Translations under genes and position numbers: made by a program
Source: Mycolicibacterium vulneris
GTDB lineage: Bacteria > Actinomycetota > Actinomycetes > Mycobacteriales > Mycobacteriaceae
DNA: 64,000 nt
NCBI RefSeq assembly: GCF_002104765.1
Contig: NZ_NCXM01000005.1
Coordinates: forward strand, 1 to 64,000
Direction of reading: 5' to 3'
Shown: positions 27,836-37,205 of the stretch, piece after piece
How positions within the stretch are numbered: the stretch's first letter is position 1
Layout of the letters: each line of letters opens with the position of its first letter
Notes under the pieces: model-generated
What the model was told of the DNA's origin: nothing
The model's input: only the letters and a program-made list of their open reading frames with translations
Database searches by the model: none

Positions 27836-28758
27836 CGGCTCCCCCTGCTCAGGCCCGCGCTGCCGGGGTCGAGCGCATCGCGCAGGCCGTCACCGGTGAG
27901 GTTGGCGCACACCAGGATCAGTACCAGCACTCCCGCGGGGAAAAGAAACACCCAGGGAAAGGTGGTCGCGGATTGGGTGCCGTTGGCGATCAACGTTCCC
28001 AGCGACACGTCGGGTGGCTGAATGCCGAAACCCAGGAAGCTCAGCCCGGTTTCGGCCAGGATGGCCGACGCGACATTAAGCGCGGCGTCGATGATCAAGA
28101 TGGACGCCACGTTGGGCACCACGTGGCCGACGATGATGCGGCGGCTGGAAACCCCCATATACCGTGCGGCACGGATGAATTCGCGTTCCCGAAGACTCAT
28201 GGTCATGCCGCGCACCATGCGCGAGCTGACCATCCAGCCGAACCCGGCCAGCAGCAGGACCAGCATCAAGACATTGGCCGAGCTCTTGATTCGCGGCGTC
28301 ACGATGGCGATGAGGATGAAGCTGGGCACCACCAACAACAGGTCGACCAGCCACATCAGCGCGCGGTCGCGCCAGCCACCGAAGTAGCCCGCGATCGACC
28401 CGACGGTGGCGGCGATGCCGGTGGAGATGACCGCGACACAGACGCCGATCAGCATCGACTTCTGCATCCCGCGCAGGATCTGCGCCAGCAGATCTTGACC
28501 CAGCGCGTTGGTGCCGAGCCAGTGGCGCGCGTTCGGTGGCTGCAGCAGCGCGGTGAAATCGAGGTCTTCGTAGGAATACGGCAGCACGGCGGGCAGCGCG
28601 TAACAGCCGACGAACAACAGCACCAACAACATCAGCGACGCCACCGCGAACCTGTTGCGGGCGAACCGCCGAAGGACCAGGGTGCGCCGCGAGGTGAAGT
28701 CCGCGACCTCGTGCCCCGAAAAACCATGGGCGCCATCGATGTTCGCTTGCGACGTCAT
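27832..28758 (-). CDS. oppC: Oligopeptide permease OppC
   Basis: A 308-residue inner-membrane permease with one N-terminal helix followed by the five-helix transport core. The EAA-type coupling loop reads [21 protein letters not shown]. The ATG at 28758 overlaps the oppB stop by four bases, and the gene's own stop overlaps oppD the same way. It pairs with OppB to form the translocation channel. Confidence 0.94.
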   Translation of the reverse strand: MTSQANIDGAHGFSGHEVADFTSRRTLVLRRFARNRFAVASLMLLVLLFVGCYALPAVLPYSYEDLDFTALLQPPNARHWLGTNALGQDLLAQILRGMQKSMLIGVCVAVISTGIAATVGSIAGYFGGWRDRALMWLVDLLLVVPSFILIAIVTPRIKSSANVLMLVLLLAGFGWMVSSRMVRGMTMSLREREFIRAARYMGVSSRRIIVGHVVPNVASILIIDAALNVASAILAETGLSFLGFGIQPPDVSLGTLIANGTQSATTFPWVFLFPAGVLVLILVCANLTGDGLRDALDPGSAGLSRGSR

Positions 28759-29732
28759 GACACCCGGACCCGCGGATCGAGGGCCGCGTAGAACACGTCC
28801 GAGAGCAGGCCGGCCAGCAGCACCACCGCACCGGAGAACAGGGTGATCGCCGCGATGATGTTGGTGTCCTGAGTCGCGATGCCCTGCACCAGCCATTCGC
28901 CCATGCCGTGCCAGCCGAAGATCTTCTCCACGAACACCGCCCCGGTCACCAGACCGGCCACCCCGTAGGCGAACAGGGTGGCCAGCGGGATCAGCGCGGT
29001 GCGCAGCCCGTGCTTGACCAGCGCCCGCCGCCGGGTGAGCCCCTTGGCGCGCGCGGTGCGAATGAAGTCCTGGCCCAGGACGTCCAGCATCGCGTTGCGC
29101 TGATAACGGCTGTATCCCGCCGCGGCGGCCAGCGCCAGGGTCAGCGACGGCAAGACCAGATGCCGTAACCGGTCGAGCAGGTGCGCGCCCGTCCCGCCGG
29201 TCACGCCCGGTGAGGTTTCCCCGGTGTAGTCGAAGATTTGGATGCCCACGGCCCAGTTCACCCGCAGCGCACCGAGGATCAACAGGCTGGCGATCACGAA
29301 CGTCGGGGTGCTCAGCACCAGCAGCGCCACCATGGTGACCACACGATCGCTGAGGCGATACTGCCGAATGGCGCCCCACGCCCCGGCCGCGATGCCCAGC
29401 ACGGTGCCCACCAGCGAACCAATGATCAGCAACCGCAGGGTCACTCCGACGCGGCGCCACAACGTCGTCCCGACGGGCTGCCCGGTGATGGTCTTGCCGA
29501 AGTCACCGCGCGCGGCGTGCGACGCCCAGTGCGCGTAGCGGATCGGTATCGGCTCATCCAGCCCGAGCGTGTGGGCCTTGGCGTCGATCACGGACTGAGG
29601 CGGGCGCGGGCTGCGCTGCAACAGGCTGTCCAGTGGCCTGAAGGCCAGCGACGTCAGGCAAAACGTCAGAAACGATGCCAGCGCCAGCAGCACAACGTAG
29701 TTGAGCAACCGGCGTGCCAGAAACCGAGTCAT
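28755..29732 (-). CDS. oppB: Oligopeptide permease OppB
   Basis: A 325-residue inner-membrane permease, the same length as M. tuberculosis OppB. It has about six helices and the coupling loop RTARAKGLTRRRALVKHGLR. The start MTRFLARRL at 29732 is taken from the family. It is the first gene of the oppBCDA operon, with every junction overlapping. A 213-bp gap separates it from the divergent canA and must hold both promoters. Confidence 0.94.
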   Translation of the reverse strand: MTRFLARRLLNYVVLLALASFLTFCLTSLAFRPLDSLLQRSPRPPQSVIDAKAHTLGLDEPIPIRYAHWASHAARGDFGKTITGQPVGTTLWRRVGVTLRLLIIGSLVGTVLGIAAGAWGAIRQYRLSDRVVTMVALLVLSTPTFVIASLLILGALRVNWAVGIQIFDYTGETSPGVTGGTGAHLLDRLRHLVLPSLTLALAAAAGYSRYQRNAMLDVLGQDFIRTARAKGLTRRRALVKHGLRTALIPLATLFAYGVAGLVTGAVFVEKIFGWHGMGEWLVQGIATQDTNIIAAITLFSGAVVLLAGLLSDVFYAALDPRVRVS

Positions 29733-29945
29733 GCCGGTCCGCACACCCCACGTCGCATTGGGACAGGCTATCGACCCGCCGGCACAGCGTCGCGCGTTGC
29801 GGTCGCCCGGCGCGTTCGATCTCCTTCCGATCCGGTTGATTCTCATGCGTGAATCGCGTGTGATCGGTTGTTAGGATCCACCGCGGTACCGACCGCGCAG
29901 CAAACGCAGCACGGTTCAGGCCGCGACACTCCCGAGGAGGCTTGC

Positions 29946-30437
29946 GTGACGGTTACCGATGATTACCTGGCCAACAACGCCAAATATGCGAGCACCTTCG
30001 AGGGGCCGCTGCCGATGCCGCCAGGCAAACATGTGGCGGTCGTCGCGTGCATGGACGCCCGGCTCGACGTCTACCGCATCCTCGGGCTCAACGAGGGGGA
30101 GGCCCACGTCATCCGCAACGCCGGCGGAGTCATCACCGATGACGTCGTCCGGTCGCTGGCCATCAGCCAGCGATTGCTGGGCACGCGGGAGATCATCCTG
30201 ATTCACCACACCGATTGCGGCATGCTCACCTTCACCGACGACGACTTCAAGCGCAGCATCCAGGAGGAGACCGGGATCAAACCGCCATGGGCGGCGGAGG
30301 CTTTCGCCGATCTCGCCGAGGACGTCCGGCAATCGCTGCGCCGGATCGAGGGCAGCCCGTTCGTCACCAAGCACGTCTCCGTGCGCGGATTCGTCTTCGA
30401 CGTGGCCACCGGCAAGCTCGAGGAGATCAAGCCCTAA
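29946..30437 (+). CDS. canA: Beta-carbonic anhydrase CanA
   Basis: A 163-residue beta-class carbonic anhydrase interconverting CO2 and bicarbonate. The zinc ligands C35, H88 and C91 and the D37-R39 dyad match those of Rv1284. Length equals Rv1284. GTG 29946 is preceded by a strong GAGGAGG. It is followed by a decayed thioesterase and then the sulfate-activation genes. Confidence 0.95.
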   Translation: MTVTDDYLANNAKYASTFEGPLPMPPGKHVAVVACMDARLDVYRILGLNEGEAHVIRNAGGVITDDVVRSLAISQRLLGTREIILIHHTDCGMLTFTDDDFKRSIQEETGIKPPWAAEAFADLAEDVRQSLRRIEGSPFVTKHVSVRGFVFDVATGKLEEIKP

Positions 30438-30459
30438 TCGCCGTCGGCCGTGAGCGACC

Positions 30460-30676
30460 TCAACCGACCTTGTACGTCGCCAGCGCCTTGGCGACCAGCG
30501 TGCCCTGCGGGTCGACGATCTCGGTCCCAGGGCAGCCGCAGCCGTACCTCGTGCTCTTCGAGGCGGTCGGCGACCATGCCCAGCTTGACGACGACCGGAG
30601 ATTGGGGAAGGAACTGCGCGATGACGTCGCGACCGCTCGGCGCGGATGGTCCGGCGGTTTCAGGGGTGGCAGTCAT
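30460..30676 (-). pseudogene. PaaI-type hotdog thioesterase remnant with internal deletion
   Basis: Starting at ATG 30676 the minus strand encodes a typical N-terminus of a PaaI-like thioesterase (FLPQSPVVVKLGMV, then LRLPWD). At about 30536 the frame changes, and a second frame gives a typical C-terminus ending LVAKALATYKVG and a stop at 30460-30462. The middle part of the hotdog fold, with its helix and active-site region (roughly 70-80 residues), is missing. The gene is therefore an internally deleted remnant unlikely to be functional. Confidence 0.7.
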
Positions 30677-30791
30677 CCGTCCATGTTTTCGCACCCCGAC
30701 CGGCCGCAAAAGTGCCGCCAGGACTCTTGACGTGATCTATCCGGTCACCGGTGTGCGGGCCAGGCCGATCCGCCGGCCGCAGGTCCTGCGG

Positions 30792-30820
30792 TTGACAGCG
30801 CCGGGCCGGGCTGGTGTTAT
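30792..30820 (+). promoter_or_regulatory. Predicted promoter of cysD-cysNC
   Basis: TTGACA (30792-30797), 17 bp, then TGTTAT (30815-30820) form a good SigA-like promoter 58 bp before the cysD start. The following AT-rich stretch (TTTATCGTTAAG) stands out from the genome and could hold an operator. Confidence 0.55.
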
Positions 30821-30877
30821 TTATCGTTAAGATGCCAAATATGGTCAGTTCTGCCAGGTTTTAAATCGAAGGAAGCT

Positions 30878-31807
30878 ATGACCAGTGACGTGACGGTGGC
30901 ACCCGCCGCCGGACAGTACGAGTTGAGTCATCTGCGCTCGCTGGAGGCAGAGGCGATCCACATCATTCGTGAGGTGGCCGCGGAGTTCGAGCGGCCGGTG
31001 CTGCTGTTCTCCGGCGGCAAGGACTCCATCGTCATGCTGCACCTGGCGCTGCGGGCGTTCCGTCCCGGCCGGCTGCCGTTCCCGGTGATGCACGTCGACA
31101 CCGGGCACAACTTCTCCGAGGTGATCGCGACCCGCGACGAGTTGGTGGCCGAGCACGGCGTGCGCCTGGTGGTCGCCTCGGTTCAGGAGGACATCGACGC
31201 CGGCCGGGTCGTCGAGCCGCGCCAAGGACGCAACCCGATCCAGACCGTCACTCTGCTGCGCGCCATCCGGGAGAACAAGTTTGACGCCGCGTTCGGGGGA
31301 GCGCGCCGCGACGAAGAGAAGGCGCGTGCGAAGGAACGGGTGTTCAGCTTCCGCGACGAATTCGGGCAGTGGGATCCCAAGGCGCAGCGGCCCGAGCTGT
31401 GGAACCTCTACAACGGCCGGCATCACAAGGGCGAGCACATCCGGGTGTTCCCGCTGTCCAACTGGACCGAGTTCGACATCTGGTCCTACATCGGCGCCGA
31501 GAACATCGCACTGCCGTCGATCTATTACGCCCACCAGCGCAAGGTGTTTCGCCGCGACGGCATGCTGCTGGCGGTCGACAAGAACATGCACCCGCGCGAC
31601 GACGAGCCCGTATTCGAGGCGACCGTGCGGTTCCGCACCGTCGGGGACGTCACGTGCACCGGCTGCGTGGAATCGCAGGCCGCCACCGTGGACGAGGTTA
31701 TCGCCGAGACCGCGGTGTCGCGGCTGACCGAACGCGGGGCGACCCGAGCTGACGACCGGATCTCCGAGGCCGGCATGGAAGACCGCAAACGGCAGGGGTA
31801 CTTCTGA
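30878..31807 (+). CDS. cysD: Sulfate adenylyltransferase subunit 2, CysD
   Basis: A 309-residue PP-loop ATPase. SGGKDS at 45-50 is the pyrophosphate-binding loop. With the GTPase part of CysN it turns sulfate and ATP into adenosine phosphosulfate, the first step of sulfate assimilation. The ATG is preceded by GAAGGAAG. Its stop overlaps the cysNC start by one base (TGATG), the usual co-translated pair. Confidence 0.97.
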   Translation: MTSDVTVAPAAGQYELSHLRSLEAEAIHIIREVAAEFERPVLLFSGGKDSIVMLHLALRAFRPGRLPFPVMHVDTGHNFSEVIATRDELVAEHGVRLVVASVQEDIDAGRVVEPRQGRNPIQTVTLLRAIRENKFDAAFGGARRDEEKARAKERVFSFRDEFGQWDPKAQRPELWNLYNGRHHKGEHIRVFPLSNWTEFDIWSYIGAENIALPSIYYAHQRKVFRRDGMLLAVDKNMHPRDDEPVFEATVRFRTVGDVTCTGCVESQAATVDEVIAETAVSRLTERGATRADDRISEAGMEDRKRQGYF

Positions 31808-33648
31808 TGACAACGCTATTGCGCTTGGCCACTGCGGGTTCCGTCGACGACGGCAAGTCCACCCTGATCGGTCGGCTGCTCTATGACTCCAAGGCCGTGA
31901 TGGAAGACCAGTGGGCGGCGGTGGAGCAGACCTCCAAGGACCGCGGTCACGACTACACCGACCTGGCTCTGGTGACCGACGGCCTGCGGGCCGAGCGCGA
32001 ACAGGGCATCACGATCGACGTCGCCTACCGCTACTTCGCCACTCCCAAGCGGAAATTCATCATCGCCGACACGCCCGGCCACATCCAGTACACCCGCAAC
32101 ATGGTGACCGGGGCGTCGACCGCCCAACTGGTGATCGTGCTGGTCGACGCGCGCCACGGCTTACTCGAACAGTCCCGCCGGCATGCCTTCCTGGCGTCCC
32201 TGCTGGGCATCCAGCACATCGTGCTCGCGGTCAACAAGATGGACCTGATCGGTTGGGACAGAGAGAAATTCGAGGCGATCCGGGACGAATTCCACGCCTT
32301 CGCCGCGCGGCTGGACGTGCACGACGTGGCCACCATCCCGCTTTCGGCATTGCACGGCGACAACGTGGTAACCAAGTCGGAGCAGACACCGTGGTACGAG
32401 GGTCCGGCGTTGCTGTCGCACCTCGAGGAGGTGTACATCGCGGGTGACCGCAACATGGTCGACGTCCGGTTCCCGGTCCAGTACGTCATCCGCCCGCACA
32501 CCCGAGAGCATCAGGACCACCGCAGCTACGCCGGTACCGTCGCCAGCGGGGTCATGCGCCCCGGCGATGAAGTGGTGGTGCTGCCCGTCGGTAAGCAAAC
32601 GCGGATCACCGCGATCGATGGGCCGAATGGTCCGGTGCAAGAAGCGTTCTCGCCGATGGCCGTATCGCTGACCCTGGCCGACGAGATCGACATCTCGCGC
32701 GGCGATTTGATCGCCCGCACCCACAATCAGCCCCGGGTCGCGCAGGAGTTCGACGCGACGGTGTGCTGGATGGCCGACGATGCGGCCCTCGAACCCGGTC
32801 GCGACTACGTCATCAAGCACACCACCCGCACCACGCATGCCAAGGTGACCGCGCTCGACTACCGGCTCGACGTCAACACGCTGCATCGCGACAAGACGGC
32901 AACGGCGTTGAAGCTCAACGAACTCGGCCGCATCTCGCTGCGCACCCAGGTGCCGCTGCTGCTCGACGAGTACACGCGCAACGCGAGCACCGGTTCGTTC
33001 ATCCTCATCGACCCGCACACCAACGGAACGGTGGCGGCCGGCATGGTGCTGCGCGACGCCTCGGCGCAGGCGGCCAGCCCGAACACGGTACGACACAAGT
33101 CGTCCGCCATCGCCGCGGCCCGGCCTCGAGGCAGGACGGTGTGGTTCACCGGTCTGTCCGGTTCCGGCAAGTCGTCGGTGGCCATGCTGGTCGAGCAGAA
33201 GCTGCTCCAAAAGGGAACTCCGGCTTACGTTCTCGACGGCGACAATCTGCGGCATGGTCTGAACGCAGACCTGGGCTTCTCCATGGCCGACCGAGCCGAA
33301 AACCTGCGTAGGTTGGCGCATGTGGCGGCGCTGCTCGCCGACTGCGGCAACGTCGTGCTGGTGCCGGCGATCAGCCCGCTGGCCGGGCAACGCGAACTGG
33401 CCCGCAACGTGCACGCCGAGGCCGGCTTCGATTTCATCGAGGTGTTCTGTGACACCCCGATCGAGGAATGCGAAAGCCGTGATCCCAAGGGTTTGTACGC
33501 CAAGGCGCGTGCGGGTGAGATCAGCCAGTTCACCGGCATCGACAGCCCGTATCAGGCGCCGGTGAACCCCGACCTGCGGCTGACCCCGGACGCGACCGTC
33601 GAGGAGCAGGCACAGCGGATCATCGACCTGCTCGAATCACGGGGGTAG
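31807..33648 (+). CDS. cysN: Bifunctional sulfate adenylyltransferase subunit 1 / APS kinase, CysNC
   Basis: A 613-residue fusion. Residues 1-~430 are an EF-Tu-like GTPase (P-loop GSVDDGKST at 11-19, DTPGH, NKMD) that drives CysD. Residues from ~440 are APS kinase with Walker A GLSGSGKSS, which makes PAPS. PAPS feeds sulfolipid and other sulfation, while APS goes to cysteine through APS reductase. Length matches Rv1286. The Rrf2 regulator follows 57 bp downstream. Confidence 0.97.
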   Translation: MTTLLRLATAGSVDDGKSTLIGRLLYDSKAVMEDQWAAVEQTSKDRGHDYTDLALVTDGLRAEREQGITIDVAYRYFATPKRKFIIADTPGHIQYTRNMVTGASTAQLVIVLVDARHGLLEQSRRHAFLASLLGIQHIVLAVNKMDLIGWDREKFEAIRDEFHAFAARLDVHDVATIPLSALHGDNVVTKSEQTPWYEGPALLSHLEEVYIAGDRNMVDVRFPVQYVIRPHTREHQDHRSYAGTVASGVMRPGDEVVVLPVGKQTRITAIDGPNGPVQEAFSPMAVSLTLADEIDISRGDLIARTHNQPRVAQEFDATVCWMADDAALEPGRDYVIKHTTRTTHAKVTALDYRLDVNTLHRDKTATALKLNELGRISLRTQVPLLLDEYTRNASTGSFILIDPHTNGTVAAGMVLRDASAQAASPNTVRHKSSAIAAARPRGRTVWFTGLSGSGKSSVAMLVEQKLLQKGTPAYVLDGDNLRHGLNADLGFSMADRAENLRRLAHVAALLADCGNVVLVPAISPLAGQRELARNVHAEAGFDFIEVFCDTPIEECESRDPKGLYAKARAGEISQFTGIDSPYQAPVNPDLRLTPDATVEEQAQRIIDLLESRG

Positions 33649-33675
33649 CCGCCGGATCAGCCAGGGTGCACCGAA

Positions 33676-33698
33676 ATTGTGCCCTTGGATGGCACAAT
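33676..33698. promoter_or_regulatory. Perfect palindromic operator upstream of the Rrf2 gene
   Basis: ATTGTGCC (33676-33683), a 7-bp spacer, then GGCACAAT (33691-33698): a perfect 8-bp inverted repeat ending seven bases before the GTG of the regulator. The right arm contains CACAAT at -10 distance from that GTG, so a bound repressor would block transcription, which may be leaderless. Autoregulation is inferred. Confidence 0.65.
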
Positions 33699-33705
33699 CC
33701 TGTGA

Positions 33706-34191
33706 GTGCGCATGTCGGCGAAAGCGGAGTATGCCGTGCGGGCGATGATCCAGCTCGCCACGGTGCCCGACGGAACGCTGGTGAAGACCGACGATTTGGC
33801 CCAGGCCCAGGGCATTCCGCCGCAATTTCTCGTCGACATCCTGACCAACCTGCGCACCGACCGGCTGGTGCGAAGCCACCGCGGTCGCGAGGGCGGCTAC
33901 GAGTTGGCCCGGTCCGGGAAAGACATCAGCATCGCCGACGTGCTGCGCTGTATCGACGGCCCGCTGGCCAGCGTCCGTGACATCGGGCTCGGCGACTTGC
34001 CGTACTCGGGGCCGACGGCCGCGCTCACCGACGTCTGGCGCGCGCTGCGGGCCAGCATGCGGTCGGTGCTGGAAGAGACGACGCTGGCCGACGTCGCCAC
34101 CGGCGGCCTGCCCAAGCATGTCGCGCAGCTGGCCGACGACTATCGCAAGCAGGAAAGCCAGCGGCACGGCACGGCGCGCACCGGCGACTAG
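33706..34191 (+). CDS. Rrf2-family transcriptional regulator (Rv1287-like)
   Basis: A 161-residue Rrf2 regulator with an N-terminal winged helix (recognition region around [18 protein letters not shown]) and the wing motif GREGGYEL. Only one cysteine (C82) is present, so the three-cysteine Fe-S site of IscR or NsrR is absent. This places it with cluster-free members such as CymR, which regulates cysteine metabolism. Its position after cysD-cysNC supports a sulfur-related role. GTG 33706 is used, and ATG 33712 is possible. A perfect palindrome lies just upstream. Confidence 0.9.
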   Translation: MRMSAKAEYAVRAMIQLATVPDGTLVKTDDLAQAQGIPPQFLVDILTNLRTDRLVRSHRGREGGYELARSGKDISIADVLRCIDGPLASVRDIGLGDLPYSGPTAALTDVWRALRASMRSVLEETTLADVATGGLPKHVAQLADDYRKQESQRHGTARTGD

Positions 34192-34211
34192 GCGGACCAC
34201 CGCCTACCGGC

Positions 34212-34601
34212 TCAGCCCGCTGATCCGTAGGGACGAGTCAGGATTTCCATGGCGTGCCCGGAGGGGTCGGGAAAGTACACCCCGCGTCCACCGTCGCGCT
34301 GGTTGATCTCGCCCGGGCGTTTGGCGCCCGGGTCGGCCCAGTGCTGCAGGCCGCGGGACTGGATCTTGCCGTAGATGGCGTCGAACTCCTGCTCGGACAC
34401 CAAAAATGCGTAGTGCTGGCGCGGGATATCCGCGCCTTGCGGCGCATCCGCGTAGTCCAGGCTCGCGCCGTGGTCGAGTTCGACAACCATGAAGTGGCCG
34501 AACGGTTTTGGACTGGGCAGCCCGAACAGCTCGGCGAGAAATTCGGCGGATTCGCGTTTGTCGCGGGACGCGACGATGGTGTGGTTGAAACTGATGGTCA
34601 T
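34212..34601 (-). CDS. VOC (glyoxalase/dioxygenase) family protein
   Basis: A 129-residue single-module-pair VOC protein. FNHTIV starts the first beta-alpha-beta module and the C-terminal YFPDPSGHAMEIL carries the conserved metal-site glutamate. H7, H64-region and E119-region could form the metal site. The reaction cannot be inferred. ATG 34601 has GGGAAG upstream. It lies next to a second VOC gene on the same strand. Confidence 0.85.
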   Translation of the reverse strand: MTISFNHTIVASRDKRESAEFLAELFGLPSPKPFGHFMVVELDHGASLDYADAPQGADIPRQHYAFLVSEQEFDAIYGKIQSRGLQHWADPGAKRPGEINQRDGGRGVYFPDPSGHAMEILTRPYGSAG

Positions 34602-34647
34602 AGTTCTTCCCAGTCAACCACTCGGTGCCCGGCGCGACAACGCCGCG

Positions 34648-35061
34648 CTACTTGGGCGCGGTCAGCTCCAGGGCGATGTTGTCGGGGTCGCGGAACTCCA
34701 GGATGTAGGACGGCCCGATGTCTTTGATCGGCTCGTGGGCCACGCCGAGTTCGTCGAGATGCGCTGCTGCCGAATCCAATTCATCTTTGCTGGCGAGCCG
34801 GAAGGCAATGTGGTCGAGTCCGACGCGGTCCTCGTCGAAGCGGTCGGCGGCGACCGGCCGCAGCCCGAGAAGCGTCCCGCCGAGGTCGTAGATGACACCG
34901 CCGAACAGGAAGCTCAACTGGTTGCGGGTGGGTTCGTCGGCGTTCTCGGGAACTTCGATCAACACCGGCCAACCGAACACGCTCTCGTAGAACTGCCGCG
35001 ACCGCTCGATATCGGTCACTGTCAGTCGGACATGCGCGATGGAACTACTCGTGAACGCCAT
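34648..35061 (-). CDS. VOC family protein
   Basis: A 137-residue VOC protein. Modules start at IAHVRLTV and LDHIAFRL, and the C-terminus FRDPDNIALEL has the typical metal-site glutamate. ATG 35061 is used, and ATG 35070 would add three residues. It is probably the first of a two-gene unit with the preceding VOC gene, and it is divergent from the LLM oxidoreductase across 54 bp. Confidence 0.85.
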   Translation of the reverse strand: MAFTSSSIAHVRLTVTDIERSRQFYESVFGWPVLIEVPENADEPTRNQLSFLFGGVIYDLGGTLLGLRPVAADRFDEDRVGLDHIAFRLASKDELDSAAAHLDELGVAHEPIKDIGPSYILEFRDPDNIALELTAPK

Positions 35062-35115
35062 TCGCCCCATGGTTCCACTGAAGGGCCGCAGATTAAACAT
35101 GCCAGAATCGCCGTC

Positions 35116-36006
35116 GTGCGGATTGCGATGACGATGCCGGTGATGGAGCCGGATCTGGATGCGACGGTGCTCGAGACGTGGGCGCGCGCCATCGACGAGG
35201 GCCCGTTCTCGTCGCTCTGCTGGGGCGAGCGGATCGCCTTCGACAACCCGGACAACCTGACGTTGCTGGGCGCGCTGGCCGCCTGGACCAAAAGGGTGCG
35301 GCTGCTGACAACCGTCATCGTGCCGCAGCTGCACGACCCCGTCATGCTCGCCAAGGGCCTGGCGACCGGTGACCTGCTCAGCGGCGGCCGGTTGAGCGTG
35401 GGAATCGGGGTGGGCGGCCGGCACGAGGACTACCACGCCGTGAGCGCCGACCCGGCGACGCAGACGATGCGCGGCATGGCCGAACGCGTTGCCGTGATGA
35501 AGCGCGTCTGGGCGGGGGAGAAGACCACCGACTCGGTGCTGCCCGTCGGGCCGGCGCCCGTCCAGCCCGGCGGTCCGCCGCTGTTCGTCGGAAGTATCGG
35601 GCCGAAGACCATTCGCAGCGCGGCCGCGTGGGCCGACGGGTTGGCCGGCACCACCCTGGACCTCGACGTCGCCAAGCAGAACGAGCTGTTCGACGTGACC
35701 CGGGAGGCCTGGGCCCAGGCCGGCAAGCCCAAACCGCACCTGATCACGTCGTTCTGGTTCGCGTTCGGGTCCCCCGAGGAGTCTCGCGATCAGATCCACC
35801 GTCATCTGCGCCGCTACATGAACTGGATACCGGCCCACTACGTCGACGCGATGGCGCCGATGACGGGCTGGGCCGGCAGCGAAGACGATCTGCTGGACGT
35901 GTTGCGCCGGTTCGAGGAGATCGGCACCGACGAGGTTCAGCTCATCCCGACGAGCTCGGATGTCGATCAAGTACGCCGCGCGGCGGACGTGGCGGCGCGG
36001 CTGTAA
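35116..36006 (+). CDS. LLM-class F420-dependent oxidoreductase
   Basis: A 296-residue TIM-barrel oxidoreductase of the luciferase-like monooxygenase class. The start MRIAMTMPVMEP, GGRLSVGIGVGGRHEDY and PLFVGSIGPKTIRSAA segments are typical of mycobacterial F420-dependent members, although FMN use cannot be excluded. GTG 35116 is chosen by family resemblance. Upstream in-frame sequence belongs to the divergent VOC gene. The substrate is unknown. Confidence 0.87.
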   Translation: MRIAMTMPVMEPDLDATVLETWARAIDEGPFSSLCWGERIAFDNPDNLTLLGALAAWTKRVRLLTTVIVPQLHDPVMLAKGLATGDLLSGGRLSVGIGVGGRHEDYHAVSADPATQTMRGMAERVAVMKRVWAGEKTTDSVLPVGPAPVQPGGPPLFVGSIGPKTIRSAAAWADGLAGTTLDLDVAKQNELFDVTREAWAQAGKPKPHLITSFWFAFGSPEESRDQIHRHLRRYMNWIPAHYVDAMAPMTGWAGSEDDLLDVLRRFEEIGTDEVQLIPTSSDVDQVRRAADVAARL

Positions 36007-36082
36007 CCCGCCATCCTGGGGCATCGCCGCAGGTAGATCGGGGTGAATTGCCGCCTCGGCGCGGTGGCGATTTCATTAGCGA

Positions 36083-36955
36083 ATGACTCAGCAGGAGCTG
36101 CCCGCCCCGCTGGCCGAACTGACCGGGCTGATGACGGAGTGCGCGAATCACGGCGATTACGCCGGGGCCGCTAGGCAGGCAAACGAGCTGGTCACTCTCT
36201 GCCGGGCGACGCTGGGCGAGCGTCATCCCACGGCCCTGGAACTCAAGGTGTCGCTGGCCACCCTGCAGCTGCGGGCGGGTGAGGAAGCCGTCGCCTACGA
36301 CGAGTTCGCGCGGCTGATACCGGACCTCGTCGAGGTGCTCGGTCGTGACCACCTCAGCACCCTGGCCGCTCGCCACCTGTTGGCGGGCCGGCAACAGCCT
36401 TCGCTGTCATCGCTCGCCGAGTGGTCGCAGCTCTTCGCCGACGAACAGCGCATCCTGGGCGGCGAGCACGAGAGCGTGTTGGTGGCCCGCGAGAAGATCG
36501 CCGAGAAGCGTTGGGAGATAGGCGATGTCGTGGGTGCAATGGCCGAGGGTGAACAGGTGCTCGCCGCGCGCCGTCGCGTGCTCGGCGACGACCACGCCGA
36601 CACCCTGGGGACCAGATTAATGCTGGCGATCTGGCGGGGCCGGGCTGGTGACGTGCCGACGGCCGTCGCCGAGCTCGAATCCTTGATCCGCGATCTGCGC
36701 GAAAAGCTGGGAGCCGACCACGTTCACCTCCTCATGGCCCGGCATATGTTCACGCTCTGGGCGCCGGACCGGGCCGGCGTCACCGACGAGGTCGCCGCGT
36801 GGGCGGCATTGGTCGACGAAGAGGCGCGGGTGCTCGGTGAAGGGCACCCGGTGACCGTCGCCGCCCGTCACGAGCTGGCCGAATCGTGCGCCCGGCATGT
36901 CGGCCGCGCCGACAGTTCCGGCGACCTGGGTTCCCTCGGCTGGTCAGCCTCCTGA
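36083..36955 (+). CDS. Tetratricopeptide-repeat protein
   Basis: A 290-residue soluble helical protein made of about five TPR-like units of the kinesin-light-chain type, each ending in a variant of LGxxHPxTLxxR (GERHPTALEL, GRDHLSTLAA, GDDHADTLGT, GADHVHLLMA, GEGHPVTVAA). No other domain, signal or membrane segment is seen. It probably serves as a protein-interaction scaffold. The ATG at 36083 lacks a strong ribosome site. Confidence 0.8.
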   Translation: MTQQELPAPLAELTGLMTECANHGDYAGAARQANELVTLCRATLGERHPTALELKVSLATLQLRAGEEAVAYDEFARLIPDLVEVLGRDHLSTLAARHLLAGRQQPSLSSLAEWSQLFADEQRILGGEHESVLVAREKIAEKRWEIGDVVGAMAEGEQVLAARRRVLGDDHADTLGTRLMLAIWRGRAGDVPTAVAELESLIRDLREKLGADHVHLLMARHMFTLWAPDRAGVTDEVAAWAALVDEEARVLGEGHPVTVAARHELAESCARHVGRADSSGDLGSLGWSAS

Positions 36956-36978
36956 TCCGGATGTCGCGCTGAGCGTCC

Positions 36979-37200
36979 TCAGGCCGTCGCCTTATCCGCC
37001 GGGCGCTCTTCGTTGACGGCAGGCTCCTGCGGCGGCTGCCCCTTGCGCAGCGTCTCCAGCAGCTCGCGGTAGGGCCCCACCAGGTAGACGGTGTCGCCGC
37101 CACGCAGCCACGTATCCCGGCGAGGGTGCAACTCGACGGGCGTATCCTCGGGCGCATCCCGAGTTAAGCCGTCAGCCAACAGAATTGGCGAGGCGTCCGG
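36979..37200 (-). pseudogene. TrkA-C domain remnant (C-terminal fragment)
   Basis: About 70 codons that read like the end of a TrkA-C/RCK regulatory domain of a potassium channel or transporter (DTWLRGGDTVYLVGPYRELL) followed by a charged tail. The frame is open right up to the stop of the SnoaL-like gene, with only a TTG at 37179 as a possible start. The N-terminal channel and TrkA-N parts are absent, so this looks like a truncated gene end. Confidence 0.45.
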
Positions 37201-37205
37201 CCGGT

